From Variovorax boronicumulans (lineage in GTDB: Bacteria; Pseudomonadota; Gammaproteobacteria; Burkholderiales; Burkholderiaceae_C), in the NCBI RefSeq assembly GCF_029892485.1, contig NZ_JARXVG010000001.1:372001-436000 (forward strand): DNA of 64,000 bases, given 5' to 3'. How positions within the stretch are numbered: the first letter of the stretch is position 1; every line of letters starts with the position of its first letter. The position numbers and the translations under genes were made by a program. Below are positions 25,762 through 33,336 of the stretch, piece after piece. A model generated the notes under the pieces. The model did not search any database. It was not told where the DNA came from and saw only the letters and a list, made by a program, of their open reading frames with translations.

Positions 25762-26658
25762 TCATGTGCCCTGCTCCTCGTGGGCCACGCCCAGGTAGGC
25801 ATCGATCACCGCCGGATCGCTGCGCACCTCGGCCGGCGTGCCGTCTGCGATCTTGCGGCCGTAGTCGAGCACGGCCACGCGGTCCGACAGGCCCAGCACC
25901 ACGCCGATGTCGTGTTCGATCAAGAGGATGGTGGTGCCGAACTCGTCGCGCGCGGCGCGCACGAAATGCACCAGCTCGCTTTTCTCGGTGACCGTCATGC
26001 CGGCCATCGGTTCGTCGAGCAGCAGCAGTTGCGGCGCGGCGACCAGCGCACGCGCGAGCTCCACGCGCTTCTGCAGGCCGTAGGCCAGCGTGCCGGCCGG
26101 CCGCTCGCTCACGGCGCGGAGGCCGAGAAAACCGATGATCGCGTCGGCCCGTGCCCGCGCGTCCTCGCGTTCACGTCGCGCGCGGCCGAGGCCGATGAGC
26201 TGCTCGATGAAAGTGGAGCGCGCCGCATCGACGCGGCCGAGCACGACGTTGTCGCGCACGCTCAGGCCCTTGAAGAGCGCGAGGTTCTGGAAGGTGCGCG
26301 CGATGCCCAGCCGGGCCAGCCGCGCCGTCGGCACATGGCCGAAGCTGCGCCCGCCGATCCACACGCGCCCACGGTCGGGCCGGTAAAGCCCGCTGATGAC
26401 ATTGACCAGCGAACTCTTGCCGGCGCCGTTCGGGCCGATGACGGCGCGAATCTCTCCCTTGGCGATCGACAGGTCCACGCCCGACAGCGCGTTGACGCCG
26501 CCGAAGCTGAGGTCGATGCCTTCCAGCCGCAGCACGGCCGAGGTGCCCGTGTCTTTCCCGGCCGGTGCCGCGCGTCCCGCCGGCACGAAGGCCACCGGGT
26601 CGGCACCGAGCGAGACCGGACCCGCCTCGAAGAAAAGATCGGGCATCGCAAGACTCAC
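25762..26658 (-). CDS. livG: Branched-chain-type ABC importer ATPase, LivG
   Basis: 298 residues. Walker A GPNGAGKSS is near 75-83, the signature is the weak form LAYGLQKRVE, and Walker B is LLLLDEPMAGM, all usual for LivG. A 40-residue N-terminal extension (Ala/Pro/Gly-rich) precedes the ATPase fold and is absent from classical LivG (about 255 residues). The reading from GTG 26658 overlaps the sfnG stop as GTGA; an alternative ATG lies at 26646. Direct overlap with sfnG is strong evidence that sulfone oxidation and transport genes are co-transcribed. Confidence 0.9.
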   Translation of the reverse strand: MSLAMPDLFFEAGPVSLGADPVAFVPAGRAAPAGKDTGTSAVLRLEGIDLSFGGVNALSGVDLSIAKGEIRAVIGPNGAGKSSLVNVISGLYRPDRGRVWIGGRSFGHVPTARLARLGIARTFQNLALFKGLSVRDNVVLGRVDAARSTFIEQLIGLGRARREREDARARADAIIGFLGLRAVSERPAGTLAYGLQKRVELARALVAAPQLLLLDEPMAGMTVTEKSELVHFVRAARDEFGTTILLIEHDIGVVLGLSDRVAVLDYGRKIADGTPAEVRSDPAVIDAYLGVAHEEQGT

Positions 26659-27791
26659 GCGACGGCTTCCAGCGCCGGCTTGCTCTGCTTGCCGGCAATC
26701 GCGCCCTGCTCGGCTTCGAGCTTGCGCACCAGCGGCAGCACCTTCTCGCCGAAGTACTCCACCTCTTCGATGAAGTGCAGGAAGCCGGTGAGGATCAGGT
26801 CGACGCCGATGGCCTTGAGCGCCACGATGCGTTCGGCAATCTGCTGCGGCGTGCCGATGAGGTTGGTGCGGAAGCCGTCGTTGTATTGCACGAGGTCCTC
26901 GAAGGTCGACTTCGCCCAGTTGCCCTCGCCTTCGGGCGACGACTTGCCGGCCTGCTTGGCCGCGTCGCCGAAGGCATGCACCGCCTCGACGTGGGCGTGC
27001 TTGATGATGTCGGCGAGCACCGCCTTGGCCTCTTCCTCGGTGTCGCGGGCGATCACGAACGCATTCACGCCGATGCGCACCGTGTGGCCGTTCTCCGCGG
27101 CCTTGGCCTGGATGTCGTCGATCTGCGCCTTCAGGCCCTCGGGCGTGTTGCCGTTGGTGAAGTACCAGTCCGACACGCTGGCCGCGTTGTCGCGTGCGGC
27201 GCGCGAGCTGCCGCCCTGGAAGATCTCGGGGTGCGGCTTCTGCACCGGCTTCGGGCTCAGCGTGTAGTCGGTGAAGCGGTAGAAGTCGCCCTTGAAGGTG
27301 AAGTTGTCCTGCGTCCAGATGCCCTTGAGCGCGCGGATGAATTCGTTGGAGCGGCGATAGCGCTCGTCATGCTCCAGCCACGGCTCGCCGATGGCCTGGA
27401 ACTCGCCCTTGAACCAGCCGCTCACCACGTTGATGCCGATGCGGCCATTGGAGATGTGGTCGATGGTGGCGATCTGCTTGGCCACCACCGCGGGGTTCCA
27501 CGGGCCGGGCAGGATCGCGGCCAGCACCTTGAGCTTGGTGGTCGCATGCAGCAGCGCCTGGCTGAAGGACACCGACTCGTGCTGGTACTCCGCGCCATAG
27601 CCCGCGGTGAAGCGGATCTGGCTCAGCGCGTATTCGAAGCCGGCCTTCTCGGCCGCGAGCGCCAGGCGCTGGTTGTATTCGAGGCTCCAGTCGGTGCGCT
27701 GCTCGATGGTGCTGACCACGAGTCCGCCGCTGACGTTGGGCACCCAGTAGGCGAACTTGACGGGGGCGGCGGTGGAAGGCGATTGGCTCAT
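26655..27791 (-). CDS. sfnG: Dimethyl sulfone monooxygenase SfnG (FMNH2-dependent, luciferase-like)
   Basis: 378 residues of the bacterial-luciferase fold. The N-terminus FAYWVPNVSGGLVVSTIEQR and the segments QIRFTAGYGAEYQHES and GRIGINVVSGWFKGEF match SfnG enzymes closely as remembered. SfnG turns dimethyl sulfone into methanesulfinate and formaldehyde with reduced FMN supplied by a separate reductase. That reductase gene (msuE-like) lies 35 bases upstream. A GAGGA ribosome site precedes ATG 27791. The C-terminal 15 residues (Lys/Ala-rich) are an extension. Other members of this group oxidise alkanesulfonates (SsuD, MsuD); the N-terminal signature favours SfnG. Confidence 0.87.
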   Translation of the reverse strand: MSQSPSTAAPVKFAYWVPNVSGGLVVSTIEQRTDWSLEYNQRLALAAEKAGFEYALSQIRFTAGYGAEYQHESVSFSQALLHATTKLKVLAAILPGPWNPAVVAKQIATIDHISNGRIGINVVSGWFKGEFQAIGEPWLEHDERYRRSNEFIRALKGIWTQDNFTFKGDFYRFTDYTLSPKPVQKPHPEIFQGGSSRAARDNAASVSDWYFTNGNTPEGLKAQIDDIQAKAAENGHTVRIGVNAFVIARDTEEEAKAVLADIIKHAHVEAVHAFGDAAKQAGKSSPEGEGNWAKSTFEDLVQYNDGFRTNLIGTPQQIAERIVALKAIGVDLILTGFLHFIEEVEYFGEKVLPLVRKLEAEQGAIAGKQSKPALEAVA

Positions 27792-27826
27792 GGCAAGGGT
27801 CCTCAGTGAACGGATTCGGGTTTGCT

Positions 27827-28420
27827 TCAGGCAGCCAGCGCCACGGGCGCGGGCTTGCGGATGGCGGGTGCAGCGGCGGGCGCGGCATCGCGCAGTTGCG
27901 GCACCGCGCGCGCCACGGCCAGTGCGATGCGTTCGCGGAGCGCCGGGTTGGCGATCTCGTAGCCCTCGAAATCCTTCTCGACCGCGTAGACGCCGATGGG
28001 CAGCGTGCGCGCCTGGAAGAAGCTGAAGAGCGGGCGCAGCTGGTGGTCGATGACCAGCGCATGGCGGTCGCTGCCGCCGGTGGCCGCGAGCAGCACGGGC
28101 TTGTCGGTCAGCGCTTCGTGATGCACGAAGTCGAACAGGTGCTTGAAGAGCCCCGTGTACGAGCCGCGATACACCGGGCTCGCCACCAGCAGCAGGTCGG
28201 CGGACTCGATGGCCGCGATGCTTTCTTCGACCACCGCGGGTAGCTGGTTGCGATAGAGCACCCCGGCGAACTGCGGACCGATCTCGCCGAGCGAGATCAC
28301 GCGCGCATCGATGGCGACTTCGTTGCCGAGCGCGGCCAGCAGTTGATCGACCAGCACCAGCGTGCGCGAGGGACGTTGCAGGCTGCCGGAGACGGCAACG
28401 ACTTTCAGTTTGCGACTCAT
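27827..28420 (-). CDS. msuE: NAD(P)H-dependent FMN reductase (MsuE/SsuE family)
   Basis: 197 residues of the flavodoxin-like FMN reductase family. The phosphate loop SGSLQRPSRT is at 11-20, and the SsuE/MsuE signature SPVYRGSYTGLFKHLFDF at 81-98. It supplies reduced FMN to the two-component monooxygenase SfnG encoded next. AAAGGT lies eight bases upstream of ATG 28420; longer readings upstream are not supported. The C-terminus adds a 20-residue Ala/Pro tail. It is the first gene after a sigma-54-type promoter and so heads the operon. Confidence 0.88.
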   Translation of the reverse strand: MSRKLKVVAVSGSLQRPSRTLVLVDQLLAALGNEVAIDARVISLGEIGPQFAGVLYRNQLPAVVEESIAAIESADLLLVASPVYRGSYTGLFKHLFDFVHHEALTDKPVLLAATGGSDRHALVIDHQLRPLFSFFQARTLPIGVYAVEKDFEGYEIANPALRERIALAVARAVPQLRDAAPAAAPAIRKPAPVALAA

Positions 28421-28474
28421 GTTGATATGACCTTTGTTTGGAAGCTGCGATCCATTCGCGGCATGTTGGATATA

Positions 28475-28490
28475 AGCGAATGGCGTGCCA
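28475..28490 (-). promoter_or_regulatory. Sigma-54 (RpoN) -24/-12 promoter for msuE-sfnG-liv
   Basis: On the minus strand this reads TGGCACGCCATTCGCT, against the sigma-54 consensus TGGCACG-N4-TTGC(A/T). GG and GC are exactly ten bases apart. The predicted start of transcription is near 28464, about 44 bases before the msuE ATG. In Pseudomonas, sfn genes are activated by the sigma-54 enhancer-binding protein SfnR, which agrees with this site. No sfnR is in the window. Confidence 0.8.
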
Positions 28491-28529
28491 CTGCCCTTTT
28501 CCTTACAGATCAACGAGTTAGAGAAAAAT

Positions 28530-28598
28530 GGCAATGCCAGCAGATGCTGGGTTGGCAGCAAGCTGCGGGTGGATTGCTGCTGGGCCAGCAGCATTGCC
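28530..28598. promoter_or_regulatory. Cluster of three dyads upstream of the sigma-54 promoter (candidate activator sites)
   Basis: Within this 371-base gap (28421-28791) are CCAGCAGATGCTGG (28537-28550), GCAGCAAGCTGC (28555-28566) and GCTGCTGGGCCAGCAGC (28576-28592). They are framed by outer arms GGCAATGC (28530-28537) and GCATTGCC (28591-28598). Their centres lie roughly 80, 96 and 120 bases upstream of the predicted transcription start, where enhancer-binding proteins commonly sit. They could also form one RNA or DNA hairpin. Binding is inferred. Confidence 0.5.
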
Positions 28599-28791
28599 GC
28601 CATAGTTGTTTGAAGCAGATCGGTATGCGGCCATCGAGTGAACGCCAGGCAGCAGTCGGGCAAGGGAGGTGCTGCCCTTGCAGCAGCAGGACAAACGGTA
28701 GGCACCCTCCCACACGCAGAGGCGGTCGTGGCCGGTTCGAAGCAGACAGGACCTCTGGATACTCCATGCATCTCAGTTATCGGAGGACACC

Positions 28792-28962
28792 ATGTCTTTT
28801 GCGCTTTATATGATCGGCTTCCTGATCTTCCTGGGCGGTATCGCCTGGGGTGCTTCGGTGGCGGGCGTCCCGACGCTCTACATCGGCATCGGCGCATTGA
28901 TCCTGCTGGGCATCGGCATCTTCAGTGCGGTGGCCCGTACGCGCAGCAAGGACCCGTCCTGA
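28792..28962 (+). CDS. Small two-helix membrane protein of unknown function
   Basis: A 56-residue protein preceded by AGGA five bases before ATG 28792. The sequence is almost all membrane: helix 1 (about 3-20, ALYMIGFLIFLGGIAWGASV) and helix 2 (about 28-48, TLYIGIGALILLGIGIFSAV), with a basic C-terminal tail RTRSKDPS in the cytoplasm. Glycine-rich helix faces suggest packing against another membrane protein or itself. It is divergent from the msuE operon and is followed by a small hairpin (28985-29002). Function unknown; similar small proteins occur in related genomes as far as I recall. Confidence 0.7.
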   Translation: MSFALYMIGFLIFLGGIAWGASVAGVPTLYIGIGALILLGIGIFSAVARTRSKDPS

Positions 28963-29027
28963 GCTTTTGACCCCGGAGAGTTCACACGGCCTTCACGCCG
29001 TGCGCACATGGCATAGCTAACTTCGCT

Positions 29028-29052
29028 CGCGCACCACACACCGTGGTGCGCG
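29028..29052. promoter_or_regulatory. 25-base palindrome upstream of the FAD oxidoreductase
   Basis: CGCGCACCAC and GTGGTGCGCG pair perfectly around a five-base centre. The element ends 19 bases before the ATG of the oxidoreductase, so it is either an operator or a 5'-leader hairpin next to the ribosome site. There is no T-run, which argues against a terminator. Confidence 0.5.
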
Positions 29053-29071
29053 TTGCTTCAGTTGGCTTTCC

Positions 29072-30268
29072 ATGCACACCTCTTCCAGTCTCTTTTCCCC
29101 GCTTCCCACTTCATCGACGGCGCCCTGCCCCGCGCCAACCGCCGCGAGCAGCGGCTTGCAGAACATCAAGGTGGACCTGCTCGTCGTCGGCGCGAGCTTC
29201 GCCGGCCTTGCGTGCGCACGCGCCGCAGCGCTCGCCGGACTCAGCGTGATGGTGCTGGAGAAGAAGACCAGCGCCGGCGCCAAGCTCCACACGACCGGCA
29301 TCATCGTGAAGGACGCGGTCGACAGCGTTCCCTGGCTGGCGGAAGTGCCGCCGGCGCTGGTCCGGCGCATCGAGGGCGTGCGGCTCTATGCGCCGAACAT
29401 GCGGCACGTCGACCTGCATGCGCCCGGCTACTGGTTCTGGGCCACCGATGCGCCCGCGCTGCTCGACTGGATGGTGGACTCCGCCCGCGCCTCGGGCGTC
29501 GACGTGCGGCTCGGCACGCTGTTCGAACAGGCGCTGTGGATGGACGGCCGCTGGGAGGTACCGGTGATGCACGGCCCCTGCATCACCGCCACCTACATCG
29601 TCGGTGCCGACGGCCCGCATTCACGCGTGGCCAAGGCGCTGGGCCTCTCGCGCAATACGCGCTTTCTCTATGGCGTCGAGCACGAATACCAGGGTGCGCG
29701 CATGGCCCCGGACCTGTTGCATTGCTTCATCGATCGCAAGCTCGCACCCGGCTACATCGGCTGGGCGCTCGACGGCGTGGGTGTGAGCCAGATCGGCCTG
29801 GCACGCCGCATGGGCCAGGACGACGCGAACGCGCTGCGGCTTGCCCCCTTGCTCAAGAAGATCGAATCGGTGGTGACGCCGGGCGATGCGCCCCCGGTGG
29901 CCGTGCGCGCCGGAATGATCCCCTGCGGCGGTGTGCTCCCGGTGGTGGCGCGCGAACGGGCGCTGTTGGTGGGCGACGCGGCCGGCATGGTGTCGCCGGT
30001 CACGGCTGGCGGCATCCACACCGCGCTGCAGCATGGCGAACGCGCCGGCGAGGCGGTGGCGCGCTTCGTGCGCGGCGAGGTGGGCGACCCGGCCACGTGG
30101 TTCGTGCGCAGCTATCCGCGCTTCCTGCTCAAGCGCTCTTTGCGCTGGGCTTTCGACCACTTCCAGAGCGACTGGATGTTCAACCACCTGCTAGGCACGC
30201 CGCAGATGCGGCGCATGGCCGAGTTGATCTACTTCCACCGCAAGGGTGGGCCGCTGCCGAAAAACTAG
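29072..30268 (+). CDS. FAD-dependent oxidoreductase (geranylgeranyl reductase/PHBH-like family)
   Basis: 398 residues. An N-terminal Ser/Pro-rich stretch (1-30) precedes the Rossmann FAD loop VVGASFAGLACARAAALAG (about 38-56, a G-x-S-x-x-G variant). A second FAD motif is the GD box LLVGDAAGMVSPVTAGGI (about 294-311), where the ribityl chain binds. The geranylgeranyl-reductase subfamily reduces prenyl chains or acts on lipids. Other members are aromatic hydroxylases, so substrate assignment would be speculative. It stands alone and converges with rlmB only seven bases after its stop. Confidence 0.8.
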   Translation: MHTSSSLFSPLPTSSTAPCPAPTAASSGLQNIKVDLLVVGASFAGLACARAAALAGLSVMVLEKKTSAGAKLHTTGIIVKDAVDSVPWLAEVPPALVRRIEGVRLYAPNMRHVDLHAPGYWFWATDAPALLDWMVDSARASGVDVRLGTLFEQALWMDGRWEVPVMHGPCITATYIVGADGPHSRVAKALGLSRNTRFLYGVEHEYQGARMAPDLLHCFIDRKLAPGYIGWALDGVGVSQIGLARRMGQDDANALRLAPLLKKIESVVTPGDAPPVAVRAGMIPCGGVLPVVARERALLVGDAAGMVSPVTAGGIHTALQHGERAGEAVARFVRGEVGDPATWFVRSYPRFLLKRSLRWAFDHFQSDWMFNHLLGTPQMRRMAELIYFHRKGGPLPKN

Positions 30269-30275
30269 GGGCCGA

Positions 30276-31022
30276 TCAGGCGCTGCGCTGGCGCATCGCC
30301 TCGTAGAGGCACACGCCGCTGGCCACCGAGACGTTCAGGCTCTCGACCGCGCCGGCCATCGGAATGCTCACGAGTTCGTCGCAGGTCTTGCGGGTCAGCT
30401 GGCGCATGCCCTCGCCTTCGGCGCCCAGCACCAGCGCCAGTGGGCGTTTCAGGTCGCTTTGATAGATCGTGCCCGGCGCATCGTCGCTGGTGCCCACGCA
30501 CCAGATACTGCGTTCCTTGAGCTCGTTGAGCGTGCGCGCCAGATTGGTCACCATGAAATACGGCACCGTCTCGGCCGCGCCGCTCGCCACCTTGGCCACG
30601 GTGGCATTGATGCCGGCCGCATGGTCCTTGGGCGCGATCACCGCATGGGCGCCGGCACCGTCTGCCACGCGCAGGCAGGCGCCCAGGTTGTGCGGGTCGG
30701 TCACGCCGTCGAGCACCAGCAGCAGCGGCACGGTGCCGGCCTCTTCGAGGCCTTCGAGCAGTTCGTCGAGCGAATGGATTTGCGCGGTGGGCTCGACCCG
30801 CGCCGCCACGCCCTGATGGCCGTGGCTGCCGCTGAGCTTGGCGATGCGCAGGCTGTCGGCCTCGACCAGCCGCACGCCGGCTTCCTGCGCGCGCGCGATG
30901 AACTGTTTCATGCGCGCATCGCGCCGGCTGGCGTCGAACAGAACCTCGAGCACCGATTTCGGCGCGGTCTTGATTCGCACGCCCACGGCATGGAAGCCGA
31001 AGATCACTTTGGGGGAAGACAT
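30276..31022 (-). CDS. rlmB: 23S rRNA (guanosine-2251-2'-O)-methyltransferase RlmB
   Basis: 248 residues of the SpoU/TrmH knotted methyltransferase family. The N-terminal L30e-like domain begins PKVIFGFHAVGVRIK. Catalytic motifs are VLDGVTDPHNLGACLR (motif 1), LALVLGAEGEGMRQL (motif 2) and IPMAGAVESLNVSVASGV (motif 3). It methylates G2251 in the peptidyl-transferase loop. Length and motifs match RlmB well. It is a single gene here. Confidence 0.94.
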   Translation of the reverse strand: MSSPKVIFGFHAVGVRIKTAPKSVLEVLFDASRRDARMKQFIARAQEAGVRLVEADSLRIAKLSGSHGHQGVAARVEPTAQIHSLDELLEGLEEAGTVPLLLVLDGVTDPHNLGACLRVADGAGAHAVIAPKDHAAGINATVAKVASGAAETVPYFMVTNLARTLNELKERSIWCVGTSDDAPGTIYQSDLKRPLALVLGAEGEGMRQLTRKTCDELVSIPMAGAVESLNVSVASGVCLYEAMRQRSA

Positions 31023-31055
31023 CCCCCGATTATCCCTACCCCGAGGCTCCGTCCC

Positions 31056-32036
31056 TCAGGCGATCGGCAGGCCACTTAGCGCACGCGTGCGCTCGTCGTG
31101 CAGCTCCTGCACCGCCTGCGCGTTCGGATGCACCCGCGCGGTGTTGCCGACGCTCTCCAGGTACTGGCAGGCCGCGTGGCCTTCGGCGGCCTTTTCGTAC
31201 TGCGCGATCCAGGCGTCGCGTGCAGGCAGCTTCTCGGGCGAGACAGGCCAGACGCCCGGCTGCGGCCGGATGTGCTCGCCGATGCCGATGCGCCAGGGCT
31301 TGGCACTCAGGCGAGCGCGAAAGCAGTTCTGGTTGCGGCACATGCGTGCATAGACCTTGTCCACGCCCAGGGCCTGGAAGCAGTCGGCCACGGACATGTC
31401 GGCCGGGCTGAAGACGTCGTGCATCGCGAGCACCCGGAATCCGGCGGGCGTGCGGTAGACCCGCAGGTGCCAATCGGGATGCTGGTGCAGGAAGCGCCCG
31501 ATGCGCTCGGCCGCGCGCTTCTCGGGCGCGGGGTTCGTGCTGGCCTCTCCGCGCTTCCTGGCCAGGCCGATGCGGTAGGCGACGACGAAGACCACGATGG
31601 CGGCGATCAGCCCGCCCAGCCAGGTCTTGGCCGTCCAGCCGCCGACGATGCCTGCGATGAGCGCCGGCACCAATGCAAAGCCGAACACGCTGGTGCGAAG
31701 GGGCTCGTCGAAATCGATGTCGACGAACAGCACGTCGGGCGTGTTGAGGCAGCGCGCGCCGTAGCCGTTGCGGGTGATGACGCTCTCGCCCTGCCGCTCG
31801 ACGATTTCCTCGCGGATCGGCACGCCGTCGGCGCCGTTGTAGGCCAGCTTGCGCTCGCGGCGCTCGAGTTGTTCGCCGCTCACGATGCGGTCGAAGGCCT
31901 CGCGGGTGCGTTGGTCGGCGTGCGCCTGCGCGGCCAGCGGGCTGTCGTCGGACCAGCCGTAGCGCCGCACGGTGATCTGCTTGCCGGCAATGCGTTCCTG
32001 GATGCGGCCCTCGGCCCAGAACTGGGGAACGATCAT
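31056..32036 (-). CDS. Conserved membrane protein of unknown function
   Basis: 326 residues. A soluble N-terminal part (1-112) is followed by two helices (about 117-133 and 138-156) with a short Gly/Trp turn, then a C-terminal cytoplasmic domain of about 170 residues. That domain contains HPDWHLRVYRTPAGFRVLAMHD and RMCRNQNCFRARLSAKPWRI. The second pattern is a compact basic and cysteine-containing region that might bind metal or nucleic acid. The start ATG 32036 lies four bases after the stop of the L7/L12-like gene, so the two are coupled. No known family was recognised with confidence. Confidence 0.75.
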   Translation of the reverse strand: MIVPQFWAEGRIQERIAGKQITVRRYGWSDDSPLAAQAHADQRTREAFDRIVSGEQLERRERKLAYNGADGVPIREEIVERQGESVITRNGYGARCLNTPDVLFVDIDFDEPLRTSVFGFALVPALIAGIVGGWTAKTWLGGLIAAIVVFVVAYRIGLARKRGEASTNPAPEKRAAERIGRFLHQHPDWHLRVYRTPAGFRVLAMHDVFSPADMSVADCFQALGVDKVYARMCRNQNCFRARLSAKPWRIGIGEHIRPQPGVWPVSPEKLPARDAWIAQYEKAAEGHAACQYLESVGNTARVHPNAQAVQELHDERTRALSGLPIA

Positions 32037-32040
32037 CGCG

Positions 32041-32544
32041 TCAGGCGCCCTTCGTGAAATACAGCCAGGCCAGCACCACGACCAGCACGACGATGACGAT
32101 GGGCAGCCACTTGAAGCCGCCCTGCGGCACACGCCCCGGTTCGGCCATCGGGTTCGTGGGCATGTTCGAGGGCAAGTGCCCGAAATCGCCAGCCGCCGGG
32201 TTCTGGTGGTTCTCGACCAGGCGCTTGGCCTCGGCCAGCCCCAGGCCCGTGGCTTCGCGTGTGAGGCGGACGGCCTCGACCTTGTTGCCCTTCGCCAGGG
32301 CCATGAGCGCGGCAGAGGGCACCGCCGCGGGACCGTTGCCCTGCATGCCCGCGCCCTCGGGTTCGCCGCGGCCCCAGTCGCCCTCCTGCCAATCCGCCGG
32401 CGCTCCCTGGCCATTGGCGTGGCGCTCGACGGCCTCCTTGGCCGACTTGAGGTCCAGGCCGGTCTTGTCGCGCACGATCTTGATGGCCTCGATCAGGCTG
32501 CCGCGCTGCAGTGCCGCGATGGCTTCGGGTGGAAGCTTGTCCAT
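32041..32544 (-). CDS. Tail-anchored protein with two L7/L12 C-terminal-domain-like repeats
   Basis: 167 residues. Two similar segments, 7-40 (ALQRGSLIEAIKIVRDKTGL) and 78-111 (ALAKGNKVEAVRLTREATGL), follow the helix-turn-helix pattern of the ribosomal protein L7/L12 C-terminal domain. Each ends with the L-x-x-A-K-x-x-V motif. They are joined by a Gly/Glu-rich linker. A single helix (about 145-163) at the very end anchors it, with the repeats facing the cytoplasm. GAGGAGAGG upstream fixes the ATG at 32544. In the ribosome this domain recruits translation factors. The role of a membrane-held double copy is unknown. It is coupled to the membrane protein gene downstream. Confidence 0.78.
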   Translation of the reverse strand: MDKLPPEAIAALQRGSLIEAIKIVRDKTGLDLKSAKEAVERHANGQGAPADWQEGDWGRGEPEGAGMQGNGPAAVPSAALMALAKGNKVEAVRLTREATGLGLAEAKRLVENHQNPAAGDFGHLPSNMPTNPMAEPGRVPQGGFKWLPIVIVVLVVVLAWLYFTKGA

Positions 32545-32599
32545 GGACCTCTCCTCGGGTTGTTGTTTGTTGCTTGTCTCTTCGCTGCGTCTTCGGCGT

Positions 32600-33322
32600 T
32601 CAGGCCGCCTGCTCGACCGTGGACACAGGCGTCTTCTCGTTGAGCGACACGCGCCCGGCCTCGATGGTGATGCGGCGCTCGCAACGCGATGCAATGCCGC
32701 GGTCGTGGGTGACCAGCACCAGCGTCGTGCCGAGTTCGCGGTTCAGGTCGAACATCAGCTTCATCACCTGCTCGCCGGTCGCGAAGTCGAGGCTGCCGGT
32801 GGGCTCGTCGGCCAGGAGAAGGGCCGGCTGCACGACGAAGGCACGGGCCAGTGCCACGCGCTGCTGCTCGCCGCCAGAGAGCACCTTGGGGTAGTGGCCC
32901 AGGCGCTGCCCGAGGCCGACGCGGCCGAGCATCTCGGTGGCGGCCTTGCGTGCGTCCTTGCGGTTGGCCAGTTCCAGCGGCAGCATCACGTTTTCAAGTG
33001 CGCTCAGGTTGCCCAGCAGCTGGAAGCTCTGGAACACGAAGCCCACGCGCTGTGCGCGCAATGCGGCGCGTTCGTCCTCGTCGATGGCGAAGATGTCGTC
33101 GCCCGCGAGCTTGACCGTGCCGCGCGTGGGCGTATCGAGCCCCGCGATGATCGAGAGCAAGGTGCTCTTGCCGGAGCCCGAGGCGCCGACGATGGCGGCA
33201 GTTTCCCGCGCGCCGAGGGTGAAATCGATGTCCTGCAGAATGTCCAGCGTGCCGGCCGAATCGGTGACGGACTTGAAGACATGCTCGACGGCGACAATGG
33301 CATCAGACGGGGGTTGGGACAT
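32600..33322 (-). CDS. ybbA: ABC transporter ATP-binding protein, LolD/YbbA type
   Basis: 240 residues of the MacB/LolD ATPase branch: Walker A GASGSGKST (46-54), Q-loop GFVFQSFQLL, signature LSGGEQQRVALARAF, Walker B LLLADEPTGSLD. In Escherichia coli the homologue YbbA is divergent from tesA and precedes the permease gene ybbP. The divergence from tesA is conserved here, but no permease gene follows. It could work with a permease encoded elsewhere. Its start codon is only 14 bases from the tesA start. Confidence 0.88.
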   Translation of the reverse strand: MSQPPSDAIVAVEHVFKSVTDSAGTLDILQDIDFTLGARETAAIVGASGSGKSTLLSIIAGLDTPTRGTVKLAGDDIFAIDEDERAALRAQRVGFVFQSFQLLGNLSALENVMLPLELANRKDARKAATEMLGRVGLGQRLGHYPKVLSGGEQQRVALARAFVVQPALLLADEPTGSLDFATGEQVMKLMFDLNRELGTTLVLVTHDRGIASRCERRITIEAGRVSLNEKTPVSTVEQAA

Positions 33323-33336
33323 GGAAAGGCTTTGGT

